A DNA stretch of 9,056 nt from assembly GCA_038212015.1 (NCBI GenBank), contig JBBQUY010000103.1, positions 1 to 9,056 on the forward strand. Direction: 5' to 3'. This DNA comes from JAGQUL01 sp038212015. GTDB lineage: Bacteria > Actinomycetota > Thermoleophilia > Gaiellales > SKUG01. Below the pieces are notes generated by a model. The model was given only the letters and a program-made list of their open reading frames with translations, was not told where the DNA came from and did not search any database. The translations under genes and the position numbers were made by a program. Shown piece by piece: positions 1-7,197 of the stretch; the first letter of the stretch is position 1; each line of letters starts with the position of its first letter.

Positions 1-734
1 TTGTACATCACCGAACCGTCAGGCAGCTCGAAGTGCTGCAGGAACAGCTTGACGGCCGCCGACATCGAACGGCCCGTGTGCTGCACGCCCTTCGGGTCGC
101 CGGTCGTGCCGGAGGTGAAGATCACCAGGCTCGGCGCGTCCACGTCGAGCTCGGGGAGGTCGACGGACGAGCTCCCGGGCCCCGCGAGCAGCTCGTCGAG
201 CGACGTCGCCGAGCGCGGCACGCCGGGCAGCCGTCGGCCGACGCGGATGTGCGATCCGGGCAGCTTCGACAGGCGCGGCAGCGTCAGCCCGCGCCGGCGC
301 AGGTAGCCGCGCAGCGGCGTGGGCGCGCTGGCGACGTACAGCAGCGATTCGGCGATCACCCAGTCCGGCGCGAGCAGCTCCAGGCGCCGCTCGAACAGCT
401 CGCTGCCCACGCCCGGATCGACGAACGTCACGACCGCGCCAGTGCGCATGGCACCGAGCAGCAGCAGGAGCGCGTCGATGCCGGGGCGCACGCCGAACAG
501 CACGACCTGTCCCGGGCGCATGCCGCGTGCGGCGAGTGCGCGGGGCAGCGTCTCGAACGCGTGCGCGATCTCGTTGCCGGTGACGATGCGCTTGCCTTCG
601 GTCATGAGCACGCGGTCGCCGCAGGCGCGGGCGGCGCGGATGAGCTCGTCGACCATGACCTCGAACCCGGCGCCATCGAGGCGCTCGACCACGCCGGCGA
701 TGTCGCGCGTGTCGGTTGCGGCGCCGTTCGTCAT
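1..734 (-). CDS. OleC-like AMP-forming acyl ligase (ANL superfamily), N-terminal part, cut by the left edge
   Basis: About 244 N-terminal residues are present; the C-terminal part lies beyond position 1. The ANL-family P-loop FTSGTTGDPKGV is at residues 206-217. Upstream, VDPGVG (residues 105-110) sits in a region resembling the OleC/FadD-like subgroup, which usually reads 'IDPGMG' there. Family knowledge: ANL enzymes activate carboxylates with ATP to acyl-adenylates, and OleC-type members cyclise beta-hydroxy acids to beta-lactones. The start is ATG 734-732, overlapping the P450 stop as ATGA, so translation is probably coupled; a GAGG and a GGCAGG lie just upstream. An ordinary fatty-acyl-CoA or fatty-acyl-AMP ligase cannot be excluded because the C-terminal motifs are missing. 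The ANL family is near certain; the OleC subtype is inferred from the N-terminal half and from the OleA-like gene in the same operon. Confidence 0.88.
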   Translation of the reverse strand, partial: MTNGAATDTRDIAGVVERLDGAGFEVMVDELIRAARACGDRVLMTEGKRIVTGNEIAHAFETLPRALAARGMRPGQVVLFGVRPGIDALLLLLGAMRTGAVVTFVDPGVGSELFERRLELLAPDWVIAESLLYVASAPTPLRGYLRRRGLTLPRLSKLPGSHIRVGRRLPGVPRSATSLDELLAGPGSSSVDLPELDVDAPSLVIFTSGTTGDPKGVQHTGRSMSAAVKLFLQHFELPDGSVMY

Positions 735-2026
735 GCGCCTGCCGCCTCGGTCTTCGCGCCGCCCTTTCGGCGCACGTGCAGCTCGTCCCACGTCGGCAGC
801 AGCACCTTGCGCGCGGCCTTTCGGCCGGTGATCTCGATTTCGGGAGCGCCGTCGAGCAGCGCCGTCAGCACCGTCGTGAGCTCGCGCATCGCGAGGTTGT
901 AGCCGAGGCAGAAATGCGGCCCGGCGCCGAACCAGATCAGTCGCAGCTCGCGCGGGATCTCGCGGGCGATGTCGAACTCGGTTCCGCGCTCGATCACGCG
1001 ATCGTCGCGAATCGCGCGCGCCCACGCGATGAGCACGAGCTCGTTCGCCTTGATCCGCTTTCCGTGGAAGGTGAAGTCCTTCGCGGACGTTCGCGTCGAC
1101 ACAGGCACTGGCGTCGCGCAGCGCAGACCCTCTTCGATCGCGTTGTCGAGCAGGTGCCGGTTGCGCTGCAGGCGCTTCCACTGCGACGTGTCATGCAGCA
1201 GCGACGTGATCCGAACGAGCGCGGTGGACGTCGTTTCCGTGCCGGCGATGAGCAGCATCCCGACGACGCCGCGCGTCTCATCCAGGTCGAACCCGAGCTC
1301 GCGCAGGCGCCCCGGGATCGTGTTCTCGTCGCCGTCGGCGTGCACTTCGTCGATGCCGTCGACGAGCTCCTCGAACACCGCCTTGGCGGCGGCGACCTCG
1401 CCCTCGTCGAGCTCCTTCATGTTCGTGGGAACCATCCCGACGAGCTTCTGGCCGAGCTTGTACATCTCGCGCGCACGCTTCTCGCGCGCGTCGCCGTCGA
1501 GCCGCAGGCCGACCATGTGGCACATCATCGTGCCGGTCACGCGGCGAGCGAGCAGCGACACGTCGAGCGTCTTCCCGGCCTCGAGGTCCGCCACGACCTC
1601 CGCGGCGATCGGCGACAGCGCGCGGTCGGCGAGCTCGTTCACGAACTTCGGCGTGAACAGGCCCTGCAGGCGGCGGCGCAGCGCGACGTGGTCGGGCCCT
1701 TCCATGTTGAGCAGCGCGGTCTTGCCCATCACCTGCGTGAGCAGCGCGCCCGCGCTCTTGGGCCCGTCCTTGCGAAAGTGCTCGCTGTCGACGGCCGCCT
1801 CGCGGCATGCCACCGCACCGGTGATCACGTAACCCAGGCGCGGGATGCGCACCACGTCGCGGCGATTGCGCACGATGCCGTGCAGCAGGAACCACGCGAG
1901 CGGGCGCGATGCGGCGAGCAGGCGCCGCTCGTTCCGTCGCTTCGCCGGCGCGGCAGGATCCCAGTCGCGAGGCTCGGCGGCGCGAGCAGCCTCGGTCGGG
2001 GCAGGAGTGGTCGATTCGGCGGACAT
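731..2026 (-). CDS. Cytochrome P450 (bacterial class I type)
   Basis: This is a 431-residue soluble P450 with all the hallmarks. The C-helix HxxxR is H113-R117, the I-helix oxygen-activation motif AGTETT is at 261-266, ExxR is E299-R302, and the haem loop FGAGPHFCLG is at 366-375 with Cys373 as the iron ligand. Length is normal for the family. It would hydroxylate or otherwise oxidise a substrate using electrons from a ferredoxin/reductase pair; no partner is in view. It lies between an OleA-like synthase and an OleC-like ligase, so a fatty-acyl-derived substrate is likely (inference). The frame stays open upstream to ATG 2089 and TTG 2119, two bases after the synthase stop. I chose ATG 2026 because upstream codons (AAA, CGT, AGG, AGA) do not match the gene's usage. 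A GAGGG lies about 14 bases before 2026, so the start is moderately certain. The stop overlaps the next start (ATGA). Confidence 0.95.
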   Translation of the reverse strand: MSAESTTPAPTEAARAAEPRDWDPAAPAKRRNERRLLAASRPLAWFLLHGIVRNRRDVVRIPRLGYVITGAVACREAAVDSEHFRKDGPKSAGALLTQVMGKTALLNMEGPDHVALRRRLQGLFTPKFVNELADRALSPIAAEVVADLEAGKTLDVSLLARRVTGTMMCHMVGLRLDGDAREKRAREMYKLGQKLVGMVPTNMKELDEGEVAAAKAVFEELVDGIDEVHADGDENTIPGRLRELGFDLDETRGVVGMLLIAGTETTSTALVRITSLLHDTSQWKRLQRNRHLLDNAIEEGLRCATPVPVSTRTSAKDFTFHGKRIKANELVLIAWARAIRDDRVIERGTEFDIAREIPRELRLIWFGAGPHFCLGYNLAMRELTTVLTALLDGAPEIEITGRKAARKVLLPTWDELHVRRKGGAKTEAAGA

Positions 2027-2120
2027 GCCTCGGGTTCTGTCCCTCACGTCGGGGTCGCGAACCTGCTCGCCCCAACGTTTGGTGCTCATGCGGTCATACA
2101 CGTTCGATCGGCCACGCAAA

Positions 2121-3218
2121 TCAGAGACGCGTCGTCATCACCACGGTGCTGATGCCCGCGCCCACCCCGATCCACAGGACATGGTCACCCGGCTTCGCGC
2201 GTCCCGATTCCAGCGCCTTCTCGAGCTGGATCGGCAGCGTCGTGCTTGCAACGTTGCCGAGCAGGTCGACGGTGCGCACGACTTTTTCCTCCGGCACGCC
2301 GCTCACGTCCAGGAACACGTCGAGCATCTGCTCGCTCACCTGGTGAAAGAGCACGACGTCGTAGTCGTCGAACGTCGTGCGCGTGCGCTTGAACAGGTCG
2401 ATGATCACGCCGGGGCCGACCTCGATGAACGCATCGCGCAGCGCGGTGCCGTCGCCCTCGAAGTAGGTCTTCTCCAGATCGCGCGGGTGCATGCTGCCGC
2501 CGGTGGGCAGCGTGCACAGCTCCCAGTACCGACTGGCCGCCACGACATCGATCTCGTGGATGCCCGTGCCGTCGGTACGCGCTTCCAGCACCATCGCGGC
2601 GCCGGCGTCGCCGAACGTGTAGCCCGCGAACGAGTCCTTCATGTGCTGCACGTCGCGAATGTTCCAGCGCACGGCCTCACTCGGGCACTCGCCCGAGCAG
2701 ATGAGCGCACGCTGGTACTGCCCGGTGCGAATCAGCGCATCGGCGACCTGCATGCCGTTCATGAACGAGTTGCAGGCATTCTTGATGTCGAAGACCACCG
2801 CCCGGCCGCCGAGCTTGGCGCTCACGATGTGCGCGGTGGCAGGCTCGATCAGGTCCTGGCTCGAGGAGCCGAACACGATCAGGTCGATGTCGTCGATCGT
2901 CACGCCGGCGTTGGCCATCGCCTTCCTGGCGGCTTCGACGGCGAGGCAGCTCGTGTCCTGGTCGCGGCGCTTGTAGCGACGCTCGCGCACGCCCGTGAGC
3001 TTCTCGACGATGCCGGGAACCGGCACGAAACCGTGTTCGACGCTCGCTTCGGCGATTCGGCGCTCGACGTCTTCGGACGTGACGATCTCTTCGGGCAGAT
3101 ACGACGCGACGCCGGCAATCGCGGCGCGCACCGTCGGACGATTGATCGTCTTGGTCAGCGCAGGTCGCGCCTGCCGCTGCAGGCTGCCTCTTCGTGATCG
3201 TGCGGGGGTTGCAGTCAC
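2121..3218 (-). CDS. OleA-like thiolase-superfamily condensing enzyme (3-oxoacyl-ACP synthase III family)
   Basis: This 365-residue protein has the ketosynthase III Cys-His-Asn triad: Cys149 in NACNSFMNGM, His292 in LFHQVSEQM and Asn322 in LGNVAST. Two details favour OleA over FabH. The nucleophile context NAC-x-F-x-NGM resembles OleA's 'NACLxFxNGM', and DLIEPATAH (Glu125) appears to match the OleA loop that supplies a catalytic Glu across the dimer. OleA joins two fatty acyl-CoAs by non-decarboxylative Claisen condensation to a beta-keto acid, the first step to long-chain olefins or beta-lactones. The start is GTG 3218-3216, with GAGG seven bases upstream. The open frame continues further upstream but without coding character. 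A later GTG (3131) would remove a basic 29-residue leader. It is first in the operon, followed by the P450 and the OleC-like ligase. A FabH-like or secondary-metabolite synthase is the alternative. Confidence 0.9.
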   Translation of the reverse strand: MTATPARSRRGSLQRQARPALTKTINRPTVRAAIAGVASYLPEEIVTSEDVERRIAEASVEHGFVPVPGIVEKLTGVRERRYKRRDQDTSCLAVEAARKAMANAGVTIDDIDLIVFGSSSQDLIEPATAHIVSAKLGGRAVVFDIKNACNSFMNGMQVADALIRTGQYQRALICSGECPSEAVRWNIRDVQHMKDSFAGYTFGDAGAAMVLEARTDGTGIHEIDVVAASRYWELCTLPTGGSMHPRDLEKTYFEGDGTALRDAFIEVGPGVIIDLFKRTRTTFDDYDVVLFHQVSEQMLDVFLDVSGVPEEKVVRTVDLLGNVASTTLPIQLEKALESGRAKPGDHVLWIGVGAGISTVVMTTRL

Positions 3219-3402
3219 GCATGCACCTCGTCGTCGTCCGTCCACACCGGCCCGAATCCGGTTTCGTCTCGCCATCAGAGCATCGAAGATTCCGTACGCG
3301 GCCGTTTCATGGCCCGTTTCGGGACACGACGTGGCGTGGATCGCGACTGCATCGGTCCTGCACACGACACGCGCGTGAGACACGGCGCGACCCTGAGTCG
3401 AA
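3219..3402. promoter_or_regulatory. Divergent promoter/operator region between the lipid operon and the MMPL transporter
   Basis: The 184 bases lie between two divergently transcribed genes and must hold promoters for both. I see no convincing -35/-10 pair in either direction. Two small repeat structures stand out. One is an inverted repeat, ACCGG-7 bases-CCGGT, at 3246-3262. The other is a pair of CCGTTTC copies about one helical turn apart (3302-3308 and 3314-3320), the second inside the palindrome CCCGTTTCGGG (3313-3323). They could bind a regulator that co-controls both sides; no regulator gene is in the window. Confidence 0.5.
3226..3231 (-). promoter_or_regulatory. Ribosome binding site deciding the OleA-like gene start
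   Basis: On the minus strand ACGAGG ends seven bases before GTG 3218. This is the best Shine-Dalgarno match near any candidate start. The upstream ATG at 3275 and the downstream GTG at 3131 have none. Confidence 0.7.
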
Positions 3403-5847
3403 GTGTTGGTAGGGCGGGTCCGACGCGGGAAAGGGGACGTCGCCATCTTCTGGGCACTTGCATGCATGGCGGCCGTCACGGTCGTCTTCCTGATCCGGCC
3501 GCCTCGCGCGCGCCCGGTGCCTGCACGCGTGGTCCCCGGCGACGTCGTCGCCACCGAAGACGGACTGCGCGGTACGATCGTCCGGCTCGACAGCTCGTTC
3601 GCGCTGGTCGACGCCGGCGAGGGTCGCCTGGTCTGGGCGCGCTGTGCCGACCTGATGTTCGACGAAGCCGCCTCCGGAATCCCATCGGCCATCCCCGGCG
3701 AGGTTCGCGTCCAGCGGGCCGGTGCCCCCGCACCGTCACCCGCCGCACTGCCCGACGCCAGCGGCGGTCTCGTGCGTTTCGCCGAGGGCGTGTGGGCTGC
3801 TCGCAAGACGATCGTCTGGGGCTGGGTCGTGATGCTGCTCGCCTGCCTGCCGCTTGCCGGCACCGCGGAGAAGTCGTTCACCCAGGGCGGCTTCCTGCTC
3901 AAGGACGGCGAGGCGATCCGCGTCATCGAGGAAATTCGCGACGAGTTTCGGATGCCGGTGGGCCAGCAGGTCGTGATGGTGCCCGGACCGCTCGACGCCG
4001 CGACGAAGAAGCTCGGGAAGATCACGCCTGCCCTCTCTCGAGTTCCGCACGTGCTGTCGGTCGGTGAACCGCGCGCATCCATGGACGGCCGGATCGTCGC
4101 GATCACCATCTATTTCGACGACACCGACGACATCGCGATCAACGGCTACGACGAGATGCTCGCGACGATCGAATCCGCGGGCTACGACCGCGAGGACTTC
4201 CAGGTCGCGGGCACGATGGCCGTGTTCGCCGACACGACCGCACTGTCGAAGCGTGACCTGGCGAAGGCCGAGATGATCGGCACGCCGCTCGCGCTGATCG
4301 TGCTGCTGTTCGTGTTCGGCACGGTCGTCGCCGCATCGATCCCGCTGCTCGTCGGCCTCGTGTCGGTGGTCGTCACGCTCGCGGTGCTGCACGTGCTGTC
4401 GATCCCGCTCGGTCTCTCGATCTTCGTGATGAACATTGCCTCGATGCTCGGCTTCGGGCTCGGCATCGACTACTCATTGCTCGGCGTGTCGCGCTTCCGA
4501 GAGGAGCTCGCGATGGGGCGCACCGTGCGCGAGGCGACGATCACGACGGTGGCGACCTCCGGGCGCGCAGCCGTGATCAGCGGCGTGGCGGTGATTGCAG
4601 GCATCGGTGCGTTGGCGGCGATGCCGCTGCCGATCATGTTCGCGATCGCGCTCGGCGGGGTGGTCGTCGTCGCCGTCACCGTGCTCGCGTCGCTGACGCT
4701 CCTGCCCGCCGTGCTCGGACTGCTCGGCCACCGTGTCGAGAAGTGGAAGGTGCGCCGCGTGCAGGTGGCAGGCGACGCCACCGCGAGCCGCTGGTACCGT
4801 CTCGCGCACGCCGTGATGAAGCGACCGGGCCTGTCGATCTGCGGCGGCGTCGCGATCCTGCTCGTGCTCGCCAGCCCCGTGCTCGGCGCGCGAATGGATG
4901 TGCCGCACGATGACGTCCTGCCGAAGGACGCCCTGTCGATGACTGCCAAGCGTCAGCTCGAGGCGCGATTCGACGAGCGGGTCGAGTCCCCCGTGATCAT
5001 GATCGTCGACACCGACAAGCAGGACGTGATCGAACAGATCGAGCAGCAGCTGCTCGGCGTCGATCGCATTCGCCGAACCGAGGTCGTGAAGGTCGACGAG
5101 GAGCGCGGCCGCACCCTGCTCAATGCGTTCGGTGACAGGTCGCTTGCCAACGGCGGTGCCGTGTCACGCCAGGTGGCGCGCGATGTCTCGGCGCTCGACT
5201 TCCCGGTCGGGGTGCTCGTGAGCGGGCAGGGCGCGGGCGAGATCGAATTCCTCGAGGCGATCAAGTCGAGCATGCCCCACACGCTCGTCCTCATGTTCGT
5301 CTCCACGCTGCTCGTGCTCACGGTCGCGTTCCGCTCGCTGACCCTGCCGATCAAGGCGATCGTGCTGGATACGCTGTCGATCCTCGCGTCGCTCGGCGTG
5401 GTCATCGCGGTCTTCCAGAACGGCGTCGGCATCGACCTGCTCGGCACGCAGCCGCTCGGCTACACCGAGGCGACGATCCCGATCATTCTCTTCTGCCTGC
5501 TGTTCGGCCTGTCGATGGACTACGAGGTCTTCATGCTGGCGAAGGTCACCGAGCTCTACCAGGCCGGCTACGACGACCGCGAGGCGACGGCGCGAGGCGT
5601 GGCGTCGACCGCCCCGCTCGTCACGGGCGCCGCGCTCATCCTCATCGTCATCGGCATCGCGTTCACCACCACCGAGCTCGTGCTCATCAAGCAGATCGGG
5701 TTCGGCATGGCCATCGCGCTCGCCCTCGACGCGACCATCGTGCGCGTGCTCCTGCTGCCCGCCACGATGCGCTGGCTCGGCCCTGCGAACTGGTGGATGC
5801 CGGCGTCGCTGCAACGACGCGTGCCGCGCGTCGAATGGGCGCACTGA
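3403..5847 (+). CDS. MMPL-family RND transporter with an N-terminal YajC-like extension
   Basis: This is an 814-residue inner-membrane protein. Residues about 122-814 are a typical MMPL/RND exporter with two repeats, each a TM1, a large extracytoplasmic domain and a helix bundle. The proton-relay Asp-Tyr pairs are visible in GLGIDYSLL (D356, Y357) and GLSMDYEVF (D706, Y707). Such proteins use the proton gradient to export lipids and hydrophobic metabolites. Residues 12-88 are extra: a helix ending in VVFLIRPP, then a glycine-rich beta segment (PGDVVATEDGLRGTIV, 45-60) ending near 88. This is the layout of YajC. A Pro/Ala-rich linker (about 90-121) joins the parts. The GTG start at 3403 has no clear ribosome site. 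A strong GGAAAGGGGAC (about 3427-3437) lies inside the frame with no standard start at a usable distance. The gene diverges from the OleA-like operon, suggesting export of its product (inference). Confidence 0.93.
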   Translation: MLVGRVRRGKGDVAIFWALACMAAVTVVFLIRPPRARPVPARVVPGDVVATEDGLRGTIVRLDSSFALVDAGEGRLVWARCADLMFDEAASGIPSAIPGEVRVQRAGAPAPSPAALPDASGGLVRFAEGVWAARKTIVWGWVVMLLACLPLAGTAEKSFTQGGFLLKDGEAIRVIEEIRDEFRMPVGQQVVMVPGPLDAATKKLGKITPALSRVPHVLSVGEPRASMDGRIVAITIYFDDTDDIAINGYDEMLATIESAGYDREDFQVAGTMAVFADTTALSKRDLAKAEMIGTPLALIVLLFVFGTVVAASIPLLVGLVSVVVTLAVLHVLSIPLGLSIFVMNIASMLGFGLGIDYSLLGVSRFREELAMGRTVREATITTVATSGRAAVISGVAVIAGIGALAAMPLPIMFAIALGGVVVVAVTVLASLTLLPAVLGLLGHRVEKWKVRRVQVAGDATASRWYRLAHAVMKRPGLSICGGVAILLVLASPVLGARMDVPHDDVLPKDALSMTAKRQLEARFDERVESPVIMIVDTDKQDVIEQIEQQLLGVDRIRRTEVVKVDEERGRTLLNAFGDRSLANGGAVSRQVARDVSALDFPVGVLVSGQGAGEIEFLEAIKSSMPHTLVLMFVSTLLVLTVAFRSLTLPIKAIVLDTLSILASLGVVIAVFQNGVGIDLLGTQPLGYTEATIPIILFCLLFGLSMDYEVFMLAKVTELYQAGYDDREATARGVASTAPLVTGAALILIVIGIAFTTTELVLIKQIGFGMAIALALDATIVRVLLLPATMRWLGPANWWMPASLQRRVPRVEWAH

Positions 5848-5861
5848 GCGACGGAGCGAGT

Positions 5862-5884
5862 GGCATGAAGCTTGCTTCGATGCC
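5862..5884. terminator. Hairpin in the convergent gap, probable bidirectional terminator
   Basis: GGCAT-GAAG, a CTTG loop, then CTTC-G-ATGCC forms a stem of nine pairs with one bulged G. It starts 14 bases after the transporter stop, between convergent genes. There is no T-run, so it may need Rho or act as an RNA-end stabiliser. Its symmetric placement would serve both genes. Confidence 0.5.
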
Positions 5885-5905
5885 CGAGCGAGGAGCTCAG
5901 CCGGA

Positions 5906-5918
5906 GGGGCGCAGCCCC
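5906..5918. terminator. Short GC hairpin in the convergent gap
   Basis: GGGGC-GCA-GCCCC is a perfect five-pair stem with a three-base loop, 19 bases before the stop codon of the opposing RlpA-like gene. No T-tract follows. It may act with the hairpin at 5862-5884 to insulate the two genes. It is short enough to be chance in such GC-rich DNA. Confidence 0.3.
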
Positions 5919-5937
5919 GACGAAATGATGCGTGTCG

Positions 5938-6864
5938 CTACGCGTCGACGCTGAGCGAGACCGAGCCGAGGCGCAGGCCGATCGCGTCGCCGGCGGCGCG
6001 CGAGAGGTCGATGATTCGGCCACCGATGAACGGGCCGCGATCATTGATGCGCACCTGGATCGAGCCACCCTCGCCGGAGACGGTCACCCACGTGCCGAAC
6101 GGCAGCGACGGGTGCGCGGCCGTGAAGGCATTGGGATCGTAGAACTCGCCATTGGCGGTCATCTCGCCCGTGAAGGAGTCGTGGTACACGGATGCGGTGC
6201 CGGACTGCTGGAATCCGATCGGCTGGTCGACCGACGGGTTGAGCCCGCTCTGGGCCTGCACGGCCGTGACCTCGGGGTTTCCGACCTTCGGCAGCAGCGG
6301 CGAATCCTTGATGCGCGCCATCTCGGCGGCCTCGCGGCGTGCCTGGGCGACGCGCGCCTCGGCGGCACTCAGTCGCTCGCGAGATGCCTGTACGCGATCC
6401 TCGAGTCGATCGACCTCACGCTCCAGGCGTGTGCGCTGGCGGAGCAGTCGCGTGCGCCGGGTGTCGAGCTGCTGCCATCGCTCGAGCAGGCGACCGTCCT
6501 GCTCGGCGACCTGGTCGAGCGCGTCGAGCGAACGACCCACGTCGCGCATCGACTCGCCGGCAGCCATGCGTGCGAGCGCGTCGCCGCCGCCACCATGCTT
6601 GTAGATCGCAACGAGCCGACCCTCGACCTCGATGCGCAGTCGGCGATGCTCGCCGCGCACGGCACGCAGATCGTCGCGGACCTGCTCGAGGTCCGCGCGT
6701 GCGTCCGCAAGCCTGCCGACGTCTGCGGCGAGACGGGAAGCGAGCTGGGCGATGCTCGATGCCGATGAGACCTGCGCTGCGGGGAGGAGCAGCGCGAGGG
6801 CGGCGATCGTGCATCCCATGAGCGTCGCAACGCGACGCCGGGATGTCCATGTCGATGGAGCCAT
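5938..6864 (-). CDS. Secreted RlpA-like double-psi beta-barrel protein with coiled-coil N-terminus
   Basis: The 308 residues fall into three parts. Residues 1-35 look like a signal peptide (basic TSRRR, then a hydrophobic run at 17-30). Residues about 36-185 are charged, Arg/Glu/Ala-rich and predicted coiled coil; VAIYKHGG (85-92) recalls PcsB/NlpC-P60 coiled-coil leaders. Residues 220-308 are the RlpA barrel, with TAAHPSLPFGT (248-258), NDRGPF (274-279) and GRIIDLSRAA (282-291). His251 and Asp275 match the pair implicated in the lytic transglycosylase activity of Pseudomonas RlpA (from memory). The likely role is peptidoglycan remodelling outside the membrane, with the coiled coil as a partner-binding or autoinhibitory arm. 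There is no SPOR domain. The ATG at 6864 lacks a ribosome site but follows a good promoter by only 11 bases, consistent with leaderless translation. Converging with the transporter gene, it is probably a separate unit. Confidence 0.92.
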   Translation of the reverse strand: MAPSTWTSRRRVATLMGCTIAALALLLPAAQVSSASSIAQLASRLAADVGRLADARADLEQVRDDLRAVRGEHRRLRIEVEGRLVAIYKHGGGGDALARMAAGESMRDVGRSLDALDQVAEQDGRLLERWQQLDTRRTRLLRQRTRLEREVDRLEDRVQASRERLSAAEARVAQARREAAEMARIKDSPLLPKVGNPEVTAVQAQSGLNPSVDQPIGFQQSGTASVYHDSFTGEMTANGEFYDPNAFTAAHPSLPFGTWVTVSGEGGSIQVRINDRGPFIGGRIIDLSRAAGDAIGLRLGSVSLSVDA

Positions 6865-6875
6865 CTGGAGCGGGG

Positions 6876-6905
6876 ACCATAGGAATGAAGTGACGTTCGG
6901 GTCAA
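6876..6905 (-). promoter_or_regulatory. Sigma-A-like promoter for the RlpA-like gene, near-leaderless
   Basis: On the minus strand TTGACC (6905-6900) and TATGGT (6881-6876) are 18 bases apart, matching 5/6 and 4/6 of the -35/-10 consensus. The -10 ends 11 bases before ATG 6864, putting the transcript start roughly zero to five bases from the start codon. That agrees with the missing Shine-Dalgarno and supports both the promoter and the start. Confidence 0.6.
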
Positions 6906-7065
6906 GGGCCGCCGTGGCCGCTCGCTGGCACGCTTCGTGAGGGATCGATCACCAAATTTCCAGAATTCTACGTCTCGTCGTGGAAAAAACGGGTCGGACG
7001 CAGGGCCGCCCCCTTGGCCTTCCGCCAATTGCAGATGCTCCAGCTTGACCAGAACCGGTCGTTCA

Positions 7066-7078
7066 GTGAGCGCCTCAC
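7066..7078. repeat. Inverted repeat GTGAG-CGC-CTCAC upstream of the secreted two-domain gene
   Basis: A perfect five-base inverted repeat with a three-base centre, flanked by CA on the left and ACTG on the right, so the symmetry nearly extends. It is 23 bases upstream of the TGaTACATA element, where an operator could sit. Function is unproven and chance is possible. Confidence 0.35.
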
Positions 7079-7197
7079 ACTGCATTCCAGCCCCCGAGCG
7101 TGATACATACCGAGGCATGCAGCAGGTCCCTGAATCCGATATCCGCCATCCAGTCTCGTTCTCGCGCGCGCCCGCGCGCACGCACGAGCGGCAGACC

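Larger units (their letters stand above)
6865..7197. other. 333-base divergent intergenic region
   Basis: This gap separates the RlpA-like gene from the secreted two-domain gene. It includes the least GC-rich stretch of the window (about 6950-6990, with AAATTT, GAATTC and AAAAAA). Besides the leftward promoter at 6876-6905 it contains a perfect GTGAG-CGC-CTCAC inverted repeat (7066-7078). An extended -10-like TGaTACATA (7101-7109) lies seven bases before an in-frame ATG at 7117. The frame of the rightward gene is open from 6937, but the early codons do not look coding. I see no RNA gene or recognisable riboswitch. Confidence 0.5.

Noticed and set aside
716..2152. Long plus-strand open frame of 478 codons
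   Set aside because: It is antisense to the P450, whose frame carries every family motif. The product is Arg/His/Ala-rich with no recognisable domain, as expected from GC-rich shadow frames.
1845..3197. Plus-strand open frame of 450 codons opposite the OleA-like gene
   Set aside because: It has no family motifs and an His/Arg/Ala-rich shadow composition. The opposite strand shows the full Cys-His-Asn enzyme.
3219..4109. Upstream part of the 662-codon minus-strand frame ending at 2121
   Set aside because: Only the part from 3218 encodes the synthase. The upstream part is low-complexity Ser/Thr/Arg-rich and lies opposite the transporter N-terminus. A good ribosome site marks GTG 3218.
7045..7109. 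TTGACC at 7045 as a -35 for the rightward gene
   Set aside because: At 16-19 bases spacing there is no acceptable -10, only GC-rich sequence. The TACATA at 7104 is too far away to pair with it.
6937..7197. N-terminal extension of the secreted two-domain gene to GTG 6937
   Set aside because: The extra residues contain no domain, the codons are atypical, and the extension would bury the signal peptide about 87 residues inside the protein.
6865..7197. A c-di-AMP (ydaO-type) riboswitch upstream of the RlpA-like gene
   Set aside because: Such riboswitches often precede actinobacterial wall-lytic genes. I found no matching conserved blocks, and the promoter sits too close to the ATG to leave room for one.
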